From NCBI GenBank assembly GCA_943788515.1, contig CALSQM010000003.1, positions 23,228 to 87,227 on the forward strand: DNA of 64,000 nt, read 5' to 3'. The DNA is from an uncultured SAR86 cluster bacterium. Its GTDB lineage: Bacteria; Pseudomonadota; Gammaproteobacteria; Magnimaribacterales; D2472. The notes below the pieces were generated by a model. The model was not told the DNA's origin and searched no databases. It saw nothing but the letters and a program-made list of their open reading frames with translations. The translations under genes and the position numbers were made by a program. Shown here piece after piece: positions 28,860-37,911 of this stretch. Position 1 is the stretch's first letter, and each line of letters begins with the position of its first letter.

Positions 28860-30511
28860 CTATTTAATTTACTAAGACCAACAATAATGGCTTCGAAGGA
28901 AGCTATTGTGGTATTTGGATTAATGCCTACTCCCCAGCTAGTTTTTCCATCACGCTCTAGTTCAATATATGCAGCCGCCTTAGCATCTGAGCCTGATGAT
29001 ATTGCTGATTGATGATAATCAGAAACTTTTATTTCAGTACCAGTCTTCTTTGAAAGCCCGTTCATTAAAGAGTCAATAGGGCCATTTCCTGAACCATTAA
29101 TAGTAACTTCATTGCCATTTATGTTTAGACTTAAATCTAAATGATGAATACCATTTTCTGATGAGGATTTATGATTCAAGTAAGAAAACCCTTCTTTTGG
29201 AATTAAAAAGTTAGTTTCAAATATTTCCCAAATCTGTGAAGTGTTTATTTCTTTTCCAGATTCATCAGCCAATCTTTGTATTTTTTGGCTTATGCTTATT
29301 TGAAGTCTTCTAGGTAGAGATACTCCATGATCTTTTTCAAGTAAAAAAGCTACCCCACCCTTACCAGATTGAGAGTTTATTCGAACCACAGCCTCATAAC
29401 TTCTTCCAAGATCAGCAGGGTCAATTGGAAGGTATGGAACTTCCCATTTAGGGTCATTAGATTCTCTCATCCCTTGAAAACCTTTCTTGATAGCATCTTG
29501 ATGGGAACCTGAGAAGGCTGTAAAAACAAGATCACCCGCATACGGGTGCCTTGGATGGACAGGAAGTTGATTGCAGTATTCAACCTCACGCATAACTTTA
29601 TTTATATTTGAGAAATCTAGGTTAGAGTCTGTCCCTTGCGTGAACATATTTAATGCCAATGTAACGATATCAACATTTCCTGTTCTCTCTCCATTACCAA
29701 AAAGAGTACCCTCAACTCTATCCGCACCAGCCATTAATCCAAATTCAGAAGCTGCTACAGCAGTTCCTCTATCATTATGAGGGTGGAGGCTTAGACATAT
29801 ATCATTTCTATTTTTAAGATTCTCATTCATCCATTCTATTTGATCGCCATAAATATTAGGCGTGGACATTTCAACTGTTGCTGGCAAATTAATTATTATT
29901 TTGTGATCAGAAACCTCTTTTAGAATATCTACAACTGCATCACAAACCTCAGCCGCATACTCAAGCTCAGTACCTGTAAAACTTTCTGGAGAGTACTCAA
30001 ACCGCCAGTCTGTGCTGGGATTTTGCAATGCTAGGTCTTTTATTTTTTTGGCTCCATTAATTGCGATATCTTTTATTCCAGCTTTATCTTGCTTGAAGAC
30101 AACTTTTCTTTGTAGAGTAGATGTCGAATTATAAAAATGAACTATTGCTTGAGGAATTCCTTTAAGAGATTCAAAGGTTCTATTAATTAGTTCATCTCTT
30201 GATTGAGTTAAAACCTGGATAGTAACATCAGATGGTATTTTTTTTGATTCTATAAGGTCTCTTACAAAATCAAAGTCAGTTTGAGAGGCAGAAGGGAAGC
30301 CAACCTCTATTTCTTTAAAACCAAGATCACAAAGAAGAGAAAACATTCTATCTTTTCTTTCAGCACCCATAGGTTCTATAAGAGCTTGATTGCCATCCCT
30401 AAGATCGACCGAGCACCATAAAGGCGGTTTATTTATAACTTTTGTAGGCCACTTTCTATTTTCAAGTTTAATCGGTTCAAAAGGCTTATATTTGTTTACT
30501 AGATTATCCAT
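28856..30511 (-). CDS. leuA: 2-isopropylmalate synthase LeuA (long type)
   Basis: LeuA condenses acetyl-CoA with 2-oxoisovalerate, the first step of leucine synthesis. The 551 residues match the long, yeast/Pseudomonas-like type: a TIM barrel with WCSVDLRDGNQALIEP (metal Asp and catalytic Arg) and LSLHPHNDRGTAVAASE (metal His pair). A C-terminal LeuA regulatory domain follows, with NGSGNGPIDSLMNGL and a final SSGSDAKAAAYIEL, expected to bind leucine for feedback inhibition. It stands alone on the minus strand between the crotonase and holD; leuB, leuC and leuD are not in the window. Confidence 0.96.
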   Translation of the reverse strand: MDNLVNKYKPFEPIKLENRKWPTKVINKPPLWCSVDLRDGNQALIEPMGAERKDRMFSLLCDLGFKEIEVGFPSASQTDFDFVRDLIESKKIPSDVTIQVLTQSRDELINRTFESLKGIPQAIVHFYNSTSTLQRKVVFKQDKAGIKDIAINGAKKIKDLALQNPSTDWRFEYSPESFTGTELEYAAEVCDAVVDILKEVSDHKIIINLPATVEMSTPNIYGDQIEWMNENLKNRNDICLSLHPHNDRGTAVAASEFGLMAGADRVEGTLFGNGERTGNVDIVTLALNMFTQGTDSNLDFSNINKVMREVEYCNQLPVHPRHPYAGDLVFTAFSGSHQDAIKKGFQGMRESNDPKWEVPYLPIDPADLGRSYEAVVRINSQSGKGGVAFLLEKDHGVSLPRRLQISISQKIQRLADESGKEINTSQIWEIFETNFLIPKEGFSYLNHKSSSENGIHHLDLSLNINGNEVTINGSGNGPIDSLMNGLSKKTGTEIKVSDYHQSAISSGSDAKAAAYIELERDGKTSWGVGINPNTTIASFEAIIVGLSKLNS

Positions 30512-30544
30512 TTTGTATTAAGTAAATGTTAATATTTTATTTCT

Positions 30545-30985
30545 ATGATAACTTCATCTATAAAAACTAACCTTATCTTAAAAGAGATTGGGGTTACAAG
30601 GTATTCTTTGCGCCCTAATAAAGAAAAAACCATCGATAAAGAAATTCATTTTTATCAAAAAGGAAATATTCTAACATTACTTGATATTGGTTTTGATGAT
30701 TTGCCTAAAGATGAGGCAGTCCTTCTTAAAGCAATTGTTGGCGCCATCAATCCTAATGAGTCTAATGAATTGATTGAAACTATAAAATTTGATTCAAGCA
30801 ACCATGTTCAAGAAATGATTACATCAAAGAAAGCATTAGCTGGCGTCATTACCTTTACTAAAGAAAATTTAGAAATACAAATGCCTTTACCAATAATAAG
30901 ATCAAAGACCTTGGGTGAGATAATAAGAAATCCTAGCCTCAAGAAGCCCCTTTGGGAAAATATTAAAAAAGATATCATTAAATAA
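30545..30985 (+). CDS. holD: DNA polymerase III psi subunit HolD
   Basis: HolD (psi) links the clamp loader to the chi subunit and, through it, to single-stranded DNA-binding protein. The 146-residue protein is poorly conserved, but both ends fit HolD. The N-terminal LKEIGVTRYSLRP resembles the E. coli opening LQQLGITQWSLRRP. The C-terminal LGEIIRNPSLKKPLWENIKK resembles the E. coli helix with LRANPTARAALWQQI. It overlaps rimI by one base, the same holD-rimI pair as in E. coli, which strongly supports the call. The chi gene holC is not at its usual place between pepA and valS here. Confidence 0.82.
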   Translation: MITSSIKTNLILKEIGVTRYSLRPNKEKTIDKEIHFYQKGNILTLLDIGFDDLPKDEAVLLKAIVGAINPNESNELIETIKFDSSNHVQEMITSKKALAGVITFTKENLEIQMPLPIIRSKTLGEIIRNPSLKKPLWENIKKDIIK

Positions 30986-31422
30986 TGTATAAAATCTCAT
31001 TGCTAGATATTAATGATCTAGAAGAAGCATATGAGATTGAGTTTTTAACTAACCCATCTCCATGGTCAATTGATAATTTTAAATCCTCTTTTGAGGTTGG
31101 TCATCATGGCTTAGTCTGCAAAGAAGATAACAAGATGCTAGGTTTTCTAATTTTTTCTCCAATTAAGCCCGAGGCTCATCTTTTAAGTATTGCAGTTAAA
31201 GAGACTGAGCAATATAAAGGGATAGGCTCATTATTACTAAAATCTATGATTAGTCAGTGCAAGGCGATGGGTATTAATCAAGTTTTTCTCGAAGTGCGCG
31301 CAAGCAACAAGAAGGCCATAGGGTTTTATCAAAAATATGGATTTAAAAAAGATGCCATAAGAGAAAACTATTATTCTGGTGATATTCCTGAAGATGCCCT
31401 GTTGATGTCTTTAGAGCTTTAA
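30985..31422 (+). CDS. rimI: Ribosomal protein S18-alanine N-acetyltransferase RimI
   Basis: A 145-residue GNAT acetyltransferase that modifies the N-terminus of ribosomal protein S18. The acetyl-CoA site is AVKETEQYKGIGSLLLKSMI, followed by FLEVRASNKKAIGFYQKYGF, the classical RimI motif (EVR-x-SN-xx-A-xx-FY). The N-terminal NPSPWSIDNF segment also fits. The ATG overlaps the holD stop. RimI-like acetyltransferases share this pattern, but the neighbour makes RimI the most likely identity. Confidence 0.92.
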   Translation: MYKISLLDINDLEEAYEIEFLTNPSPWSIDNFKSSFEVGHHGLVCKEDNKMLGFLIFSPIKPEAHLLSIAVKETEQYKGIGSLLLKSMISQCKAMGINQVFLEVRASNKKAIGFYQKYGFKKDAIRENYYSGDIPEDALLMSLEL

Positions 31423-31425
31423 GTA

Positions 31426-31908
31426 TTAGAGTAATTTAATGATGTCTGATTCAATAGATTCTGGCTTAGTTGTAGGGCCATAACGCTTTATAACTTCTCC
31501 ATTTTTATTAACTAAGAATTTTGAGAAGTTCCACTTAATATTTTTTGTTCCCATTATTCCTGGTCGCTCATTTTTAAGAAAATTATAAAATGGATCAGCA
31601 TCCTTGCCATTTACATCAATCTTATTAAAAACATTAAATGAAACATCATATTTCTCAGTACAAAAAAATTGTATTTCTTCATTTGTTCCTGACTCTTGAC
31701 CTTTAAACTGGTTACAAGGGAATCCAAGTACCTCTAATCCATTTTCAGCATATTTGCTATACAAATTTTGAAGCCCTTCATATTGGTAAGTGAAGCCGCA
31801 TTCGCTAGCTACATTAACTACTAATAAAACTTTGTTTTTAAACGAGCCAATTGATATCTCATTCATATTGGCATCTTTTACAACGTGATCATAAATATTT
31901 TTAGACAT
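31426..31908 (-). CDS. Glutathione peroxidase family protein (copy 1)
   Basis: A 160-residue peroxidase of the thioredoxin fold that reduces hydroperoxides. The catalytic residues of the family are present: C37 in NVASECGFT, Q71 in NQFKGQES, and W126-N127 in IKWNFSKF. The peroxidatic residue is Cys, not Sec. Bacterial members often use thioredoxin as reductant, so the name does not prove glutathione use. It starts 8 bases inside the end of copy 2 and is clearly a relative of it (both share YQYEGLQ, NEEIQFFCTEKYDVSF and KIDVNG). The pair looks like a tandem duplication. Confidence 0.92.
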   Translation of the reverse strand: MSKNIYDHVVKDANMNEISIGSFKNKVLLVVNVASECGFTYQYEGLQNLYSKYAENGLEVLGFPCNQFKGQESGTNEEIQFFCTEKYDVSFNVFNKIDVNGKDADPFYNFLKNERPGIMGTKNIKWNFSKFLVNKNGEVIKRYGPTTKPESIESDIIKLL

Positions 31909-32386
31909 TTAGAAGCTCCTCTATATCTTTTTTCATTTCTTCAGGCTCAGTTTTTGGTCCAAATCTTATAATTGTTTCACCATTTTTGCTAATTAAGAAT
32001 TTGGTAAAATTCCATTCAATATCATTTGACCCTGATTCTGCAGGATTGTCTTTTTTTAAGAATTGATAAATTGGAGCGGCATTATCGCCATTGACATCAA
32101 TTTTATCAAACAAGCCAAAACTCACATCATATTTCTCAGTACAAAAAAATTGTATTTCCTCATTTGTTCCAGGCTCTTGAGCTCCAAACTGGTTACAAGG
32201 GAATCCAAGAATTTCCAAACCACTTTCTTTGTATTTATTATGAAGACTCTGAAGCCCTTCATACTGATATGTAAGCCCACATGCACTAGCCACGTTAACA
32301 ATTAACAAAACTTTATTTTTGAATTCTTCTAGAGTGGTGTCTGTCATGTCAGATTTTTTAACAACTTGTTTATAAATATTTGACAT
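31901..32386 (-). CDS. Glutathione peroxidase family protein (copy 2)
   Basis: A 161-residue paralogue of the following gene with the full catalytic set: C36 in NVASACGLT, Q70 in NQFGAQEPG, and W125-N126 in IEWNFTKF. It is the first gene of the two-gene operon and overlaps copy 1 by 8 bases. The two differ across the middle and the C-terminus, so the duplication is not recent. Neither has a signal peptide, so both should act in the cytoplasm on peroxides. Confidence 0.92.
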   Translation of the reverse strand: MSNIYKQVVKKSDMTDTTLEEFKNKVLLIVNVASACGLTYQYEGLQSLHNKYKESGLEILGFPCNQFGAQEPGTNEEIQFFCTEKYDVSFGLFDKIDVNGDNAAPIYQFLKKDNPAESGSNDIEWNFTKFLISKNGETIIRFGPKTEPEEMKKDIEELLNV

Positions 32387-32486
32387 AATTTCTTCCTTTT
32401 TTTGTTTGAGTTAAAAGAGTTTACAGAACTCACAACTGGATGAGTCATTATTATATAATTATTTACAGTCAACAGTTGATGTAAAT

Positions 32487-32951
32487 TTGAAAAATTTAAA
32501 AAAAATAAACTATATTTGGAAAGAATTCTGCGAACTAGCGAGTGATGAATTGTATGCATTGATACATTTAAGACAAAAGGTTTTTATTGTTGAGCAAGAT
32601 TGCCCATATGTAGATGCAGATTTTTTAGATCAAGATGCATTTCATTTGCTTGGCTATGATGATGATAGCCTTGTTTCTTATTTAAGAGCTTTTCCTCCTG
32701 GGATTAAATATGAAGGAGCTTCTCTTGGCAGGATCGTTGTTGATATTTCAAGAAGAGGTGAGCAGCTAGGACAAGATCTAACAGAAGAGGGTATCTCATT
32801 TCTAACTCAGCATTATCCTAATATTGAAATTGTTATTTCAGCTCAACATAGGCTAGAAGGTTTTTATAATGAGCTAGGCTTTAGTGCTAGAGGCGATGTT
32901 TATTTAGAAGATGATATCGACCACATACAAATGTTTCTTTTGAAAAATTGA
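32487..32951 (+). CDS. GNAT N-acetyltransferase, ElaA-like
   Basis: A 154-residue acetyltransferase resembling the ElaA group. The opening part ELYALIHLRQKVFIVEQDCP and the following DADFLDQDAFHLLGY are typical of ElaA, as are ASLGRIVVDISRRGEQLGQD (acetyl-CoA site, degenerate in the loop) and the C-terminal FYNELGFSARGDVYLEDDI. The substrate of this group is unknown. The start appears to be TTG. The stop lies two bases from the end of valS on the opposite strand. Confidence 0.82.
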   Translation: MKNLKKINYIWKEFCELASDELYALIHLRQKVFIVEQDCPYVDADFLDQDAFHLLGYDDDSLVSYLRAFPPGIKYEGASLGRIVVDISRRGEQLGQDLTEEGISFLTQHYPNIEIVISAQHRLEGFYNELGFSARGDVYLEDDIDHIQMFLLKN

Positions 32952-32953
32952 AA

Positions 32954-35173
32954 CTACTCAATAATTTGAGATTTAAATAGTAATGAATGTATTTCCTCAG
33001 TTATAAAGGGAGCGAATGGGTGCATCATTACTAATATTTCTTTTAGCATAGGCCTTAAGTTATCAGTTTTACCAGACTTCTTACATTCTTCAATATATAC
33101 ATCACAGAACTTACTCCAGAAGAACTCATAGACTTCATTAATAGCAAAATCAAGCCTGTAATCTTCAATATTTTTTTGTATTTTATTTTTTGTTTTTTGA
33201 AATTCATTCATTATTAATTGATCAGAATCAGTTTTAGGATCAAAAATCTCATTACCCGCCGGGTAGCCGTTAATAAATCTTGCAGCATTCCATATTTTTG
33301 TGCAAAAGTTTCTATAGCCCTTTAATCTACCGAATTCAAAGCTAATGTCCTTGGTATGTGTTGCCAAAGAGTAAAACGTCATCCTAAGTGAATCTGTTCC
33401 ATATGATTCAATACCTTTAGGGAATTGATTTCTTGTTTTGCGTTCAATTTTTTGTGCAATTTTTTCTTGCATAAGATTAGAGGTTCTTTTTTCTACTAAT
33501 GCATCTTGAGATATACCATAAATAAGGTCCAATGGATCAATCACATTCCCTTTTGATTTTGACATTTTCTGACCATTCTCATCTCTAATTAAACCAGTCA
33601 CATATACATCTTTAAATGGAATTTGATCTGTAAATTCTAGACTCATCATCATCATTCTGGCCACCCAGAAAAAAATGATATCAAAACCAGTTACAAGCAA
33701 TGAGGTTGGAAAGTGTTTTTTAAAGTCATCAGTTTCATGAGGCCATCCCATTGATGCAAAAGGCCATAAACTCGAAGAAAACCATGTATCGAGAACATCA
33801 TCATCTTGTTTCAGCTCTCTAGTATCTAAGTTATATTGAGTTCTGATTTCCTCTTCATTATGACCAACATAAACATTACCCTCAGTGTCATACCAAGCAG
33901 GTATTCTATGACCCCACCATATCTGCCTACTAATACACCAGTCTTGTATGTTATCCATCCAGTTAAAATATGTCTTATCCCAGTTTTGAGGATGAAATTT
34001 AATGTCACCGTTATTTACAGCCTCATTAGCCCTAGCTGCCATTTCAGATGTTTTTACATACCATTGATGACTTAACTTAGGCTCTATAACAACATTGGAT
34101 CTCTCCCCGCGAGGGACGCTGATATGATATTTTTCTTCTTTTTCTAGAAGAGATAGCTCACTCAATTTTTCTATAACAAGTTTTCTTACTTTAAACCGAT
34201 CAAGATTATTAAAAGGTGCGGGCACATTATCATTTGACCAAGCATCATCATTGAATATATTTATAGGTTCAAAATCGCTGTCAGTTTCAGAAGTTTCAAC
34301 TTGGTCATTTACTTCATGTAATGAATATTTTTTGCCAATTTCATAATCATTAAAGTCATGTCCAGGCGTTATTTTTAGACAACCAGTTCCAAATTCCATA
34401 TCCACATAATCGTCAGCTAGTATAGGAATTTTTCTTCCCACAAAAGGTAAAACAATGTTCTTGCCAATTAACTCTTTGTATCTTTCATCATCAGGGTTAA
34501 CTGCAATTGCCATATCGCCAAACATTGTCTCAGGTCTTGTAGTGGCAACTGTAACAAAGTCATCAGTTCCTTCAATTGGATACTTGATATGCCACAATAA
34601 GCCATCCTTTTCTTGCCTAACTACCTCTAAATCAGAAACAGCTGTTTTTAAAGATGGATCCCAATTAACAAGCCTATATCCTCTATAAATTTTTCCTTTT
34701 CTATGTAGCTCTACAAATGCCTTAATAACAGCTTCATTAAAACCATCATCGAGTGTAAAGCGATATTTATCCCAATCTACAGTACTTCCTAGTCTTTTAA
34801 TTTGTGAGGTTATTTTTTCTTCTGAGTAATTTTTCCAATCCCAAACTTCTTCAAGAAATTTTTCCCTACCAAGATCTTTTCTTGTAATCTCTTTCTTCGC
34901 TAGGTTATTTTCAACAAGCATCTGCGTTGCAATTCCAGCATGATCACTTCCTACTTGCCAATAGGCATCTTTTCCTGCCATATGGTTATACCTTGTATAG
35001 AAATCCATAATAGCGTACTGAAAACTATGTCCCATATGCAGGGTGCCAGTAACATTTGGAGGAGGAATGACTTGAGAGAAAGACTCGCTAGATTCTGTAT
35101 TAGCTACCTTTCTCTCAGACCAAATTTTTACCCACTTTTCTTCTATATCTGTAGGGAAGTACTGTTTATCCAT
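32954..35173 (-). CDS. valS: Valyl-tRNA synthetase lacking the usual C-terminal region
   Basis: ValRS charges tRNA-Val. The 739 residues include the HIGH-type motif PPNVTGTLHMGH (near residue 40), the editing domain (VTVATTRPETMFGD), the KMSKS motif in GQKMSKSKGNVIDP (near 535) and the start of the anticodon-binding domain. The reading frame stops right after MMHPFAPFITEEIHSL. In E. coli some 180 more residues follow, including the rest of the anticodon domain and a coiled-coil arm that binds tRNA. The stop lies two bases from the GNAT gene on the other strand, so no hidden continuation is possible without overlap. It follows pepA directly; holC, normally between them, is missing. Confidence 0.93.
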   Translation of the reverse strand: MDKQYFPTDIEEKWVKIWSERKVANTESSESFSQVIPPPNVTGTLHMGHSFQYAIMDFYTRYNHMAGKDAYWQVGSDHAGIATQMLVENNLAKKEITRKDLGREKFLEEVWDWKNYSEEKITSQIKRLGSTVDWDKYRFTLDDGFNEAVIKAFVELHRKGKIYRGYRLVNWDPSLKTAVSDLEVVRQEKDGLLWHIKYPIEGTDDFVTVATTRPETMFGDMAIAVNPDDERYKELIGKNIVLPFVGRKIPILADDYVDMEFGTGCLKITPGHDFNDYEIGKKYSLHEVNDQVETSETDSDFEPINIFNDDAWSNDNVPAPFNNLDRFKVRKLVIEKLSELSLLEKEEKYHISVPRGERSNVVIEPKLSHQWYVKTSEMAARANEAVNNGDIKFHPQNWDKTYFNWMDNIQDWCISRQIWWGHRIPAWYDTEGNVYVGHNEEEIRTQYNLDTRELKQDDDVLDTWFSSSLWPFASMGWPHETDDFKKHFPTSLLVTGFDIIFFWVARMMMMSLEFTDQIPFKDVYVTGLIRDENGQKMSKSKGNVIDPLDLIYGISQDALVEKRTSNLMQEKIAQKIERKTRNQFPKGIESYGTDSLRMTFYSLATHTKDISFEFGRLKGYRNFCTKIWNAARFINGYPAGNEIFDPKTDSDQLIMNEFQKTKNKIQKNIEDYRLDFAINEVYEFFWSKFCDVYIEECKKSGKTDNLRPMLKEILVMMHPFAPFITEEIHSLLFKSQIIE

Positions 35174-35188
35174 ATTTTTGGAATAGCT

Positions 35189-36706
35189 TTATTTTAATTT
35201 TTTGCTTAGAAGTAGTTCACTTAATAATGGAACAGGTCTTCCAGTTCCAGCTTTTATAGGCGAGCTATGCGATGCAGTTGCAGCAATATCTATGTGAGCC
35301 CATTTATAATCATTAGTAAACTTAGATAAAAAAGCTGCAGCATGAATTGTGCCTGCTTCTCTGCCTCCGCCAATATTAGCTAAATCAGCATATCTTGTTT
35401 TAGTGCATGATTGATGCTCATCCCATAAAGGAAGTTGCCATGCTCTGTCACCAGATTCTTCTCCAGCGTCTATAATCATGTCAGCAAGATGCTGATCATT
35501 TGCCATGACACCACTAGCATGTCTTCCTAGAGCAACTACTACAGCCCCAGTAAGGGTTGCCATATCAATAACATGAGAAGGTTTATATTTGCCTACATAA
35601 GTTAAAGCATCAGCAAGAATTAACCTGCCTTCAGCATCTGTATTAAGGATTTCAATAGTTTGACCAGACATTGATGTCACAACGTCTCCAGGTTTGGTTG
35701 CTGTTGATGAGCACATATTTTCAGCACATGCCATGACACCGACCACATTAACATTTGCATTTACTCTAGCTAAGGTAGACATTACACCAAAAACTGTTGC
35801 AGCCCCGCACATATCCCATTTCATTTCATCCATAGCAGGACTTGGCTTAATAGAAACTCCACCTGTATCGAATGTCACACCTTTACCTACAAGTGCTACA
35901 GGCTTCTCAGAATGTTTGCCACCCTTGTATTCTATTACCATCATTCTAGCAGGCTCTGCACTTCCTCTTGAAACACTTAAAAAAGAACCCATGCCCATTT
36001 TTTCAAGATCTTTTTCATTAAATGATTTAACTTTAAGCTTAGGAAAGTCCTTTGTCATTGCTTTAACTTTTCTTTCGATAATTCTTGGTGTGCAGTGATT
36101 AGCAGGGAGGTCTCCTAAGTATTTAGCTGTATTCACGCCTTCACCAATTGCATAACCTTTTTTTGCAGCTGCCTTTGCTTTCGTTAGATCAGCTCCTTTA
36201 AGCCCAGTTGTAACGATAGTAAGTTTTTTAACACTTGGCTTCTTTGCAGTTTTATTTTTTGTTTCTGAGAAAATATAAACATTAGACTCTACAGTTTTAG
36301 CAATCATCTCAATTAGCCATAACTCATCTTTTCCTGATGGAGATACTGCTCCACTCATGATCGAAAGGTCTTTTACATTAATGCTGTTAGCTTTCTTTGC
36401 AATAGACTGATACGAGCTTATCCATTTATGCATAGGCGCATTGGCATCAAGTCCCTTTACTAGCATTATATTTTCTGCTTCTATTCCATCAATTTTTGGT
36501 AAATGAATACTGCTTCCAGAATCTTTTAAGTGCGAGGCAATTGTCTTAGATATATAATTTTTTGAAACTTTATTTAGATCTTTAAATGCAGGGTCTTTAT
36601 TTGTCTCCTTGTTTATTACAATAACAAGTAAACCTGTTTTTAATGATGTTAATGCATTTGTTGATGTGTCTATTAATCCAATATTATTTAAAACTTTATA
36701 TGCCAT
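35189..36706 (-). CDS. pepA: Leucyl aminopeptidase PepA
   Basis: PepA is a cytosolic M17 aminopeptidase with two metal ions; in E. coli it also acts as a DNA-binding protein. The 505-residue protein has the metal site VGKGVTFDTGGVSIKPS and the signature NTDAEGRLILADAL (near residue 355). The catalytic lysine and arginine surroundings are present in these motifs. A strong AGGAG site precedes the ATG. It is divergent from lptF with 47 bases between them, the same pepA/lptF arrangement as in E. coli. The next gene, valS, is 15 bases downstream. Confidence 0.97.
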   Translation of the reverse strand: MAYKVLNNIGLIDTSTNALTSLKTGLLVIVINKETNKDPAFKDLNKVSKNYISKTIASHLKDSGSSIHLPKIDGIEAENIMLVKGLDANAPMHKWISSYQSIAKKANSINVKDLSIMSGAVSPSGKDELWLIEMIAKTVESNVYIFSETKNKTAKKPSVKKLTIVTTGLKGADLTKAKAAAKKGYAIGEGVNTAKYLGDLPANHCTPRIIERKVKAMTKDFPKLKVKSFNEKDLEKMGMGSFLSVSRGSAEPARMMVIEYKGGKHSEKPVALVGKGVTFDTGGVSIKPSPAMDEMKWDMCGAATVFGVMSTLARVNANVNVVGVMACAENMCSSTATKPGDVVTSMSGQTIEILNTDAEGRLILADALTYVGKYKPSHVIDMATLTGAVVVALGRHASGVMANDQHLADMIIDAGEESGDRAWQLPLWDEHQSCTKTRYADLANIGGGREAGTIHAAAFLSKFTNDYKWAHIDIAATASHSSPIKAGTGRPVPLLSELLLSKKLK

Positions 36707-36753
36707 GTAAGCTCTCCTATTTATAGTTTTCTAGTGATAAGATATTTATTGTA

Positions 36754-37911
36754 ATGCATCATAGTTCTCAAGGCATGTATAAAAAAAATATTCTTTCAAA
36801 AAGTTTGAATATGGAGGTACTAAAAACTTCTGGCAGTATTCTTATGATCCTTTTCCTTCTTGTTGTAGGATCTAGGTTTGTTGGTTATTTTGAAAAAGCT
36901 GCTGAGGGTTTAATGGATCCAAGCATCATTTTTAGTGTTATTTTTTTAAGATTTCCTGACTTTATTACTGTACTAATACCCTTATCTTTTTTTCTAGGAA
37001 TATTAATCAGTATTAGCAGGCTCTATGCAGAGCGAGAAATATATGGCTATATATCTGTGGGCCTTTCGCAATTAGACTTAGTTAAATTCCTGGCGCCTCA
37101 AGCATTTATATATTTTTCTATAACTTTAATGCTGAGTCTTTATGTAGCTCCCTATACTAAAGCCTTATCGCAAGAAATTGTGGTGATAGATTCCTTTGAA
37201 GAGCAAATCGAATCAATGAAGCCAGATAAAATATACTCTTTTGAAGATGGAAGGGCATTTATTTATGCAAAAGGTATTAATGCTAATGTACTAGAAGGTG
37301 TAAGGATGTTTAGAGCTGATAATAATGGCTCAAACCTAATAATGGCAGAACAACTTAGTGTTAATAAAGGTAATAAACAACTCGAATTAGATTTTATGAA
37401 TGGTGTGTTTTATAAAGGAATCTTTTCTGATCAAAGGCAAGTAACCTCATCTTTTGAGAAGTTTATCTCTCCAATTGAGAAAGATGTCGAAAGAGTTTCA
37501 GGATTAAGTATGTCTAAAATTTTTGATTACTCTGCTGAATCAGAAAAAGCTAATCTTCAATGGAATATTTCAATTCCAGCTACCTTGATTATCTTATTAT
37601 TTTTAGGGGTATATATGGGTTCAGTTAAACCTAGGCAGGGAAGATTTTCAGTAATTCTTCCTGGTATGCTGATATATATTGCCTACTTAAGCCTGTTAAT
37701 CTTGGGAAGAGAGTCATTATCTTCAAATCCAACCTCAGGAATTGGATTATGGTGGATTCACTTAATTTTTGGGCTCTTTGCAATGCTATATATTTTTAAA
37801 GATAACCTTCAAATAGCAAACTCAAGAATACTTATCATCAGAGAACATCAATATTTTAGATATATGGTTGGAACTGCGTTGTTATTCATTTTTATTTGGA
37901 TTATCTTTTAA
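36754..37911 (+). CDS. lptF: LPS export ABC transporter permease LptF
   Basis: LptF and LptG form the inner-membrane channel that extracts LPS for transport to the outer membrane. The 385-residue protein has an N-terminal group of transmembrane segments (about 25-125), a periplasmic beta-jellyroll (about 135-255) and a C-terminal group of membrane segments. An alternative ATG at 36775 gives MYKKNILSKSLNMEV, closer to the usual family start. No clear ribosome site decides between them. It overlaps lptG and faces pepA, as in most gammaproteobacteria. Confidence 0.92.
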   Translation: MHHSSQGMYKKNILSKSLNMEVLKTSGSILMILFLLVVGSRFVGYFEKAAEGLMDPSIIFSVIFLRFPDFITVLIPLSFFLGILISISRLYAEREIYGYISVGLSQLDLVKFLAPQAFIYFSITLMLSLYVAPYTKALSQEIVVIDSFEEQIESMKPDKIYSFEDGRAFIYAKGINANVLEGVRMFRADNNGSNLIMAEQLSVNKGNKQLELDFMNGVFYKGIFSDQRQVTSSFEKFISPIEKDVERVSGLSMSKIFDYSAESEKANLQWNISIPATLIILLFLGVYMGSVKPRQGRFSVILPGMLIYIAYLSLLILGRESLSSNPTSGIGLWWIHLIFGLFAMLYIFKDNLQIANSRILIIREHQYFRYMVGTALLFIFIWIIF

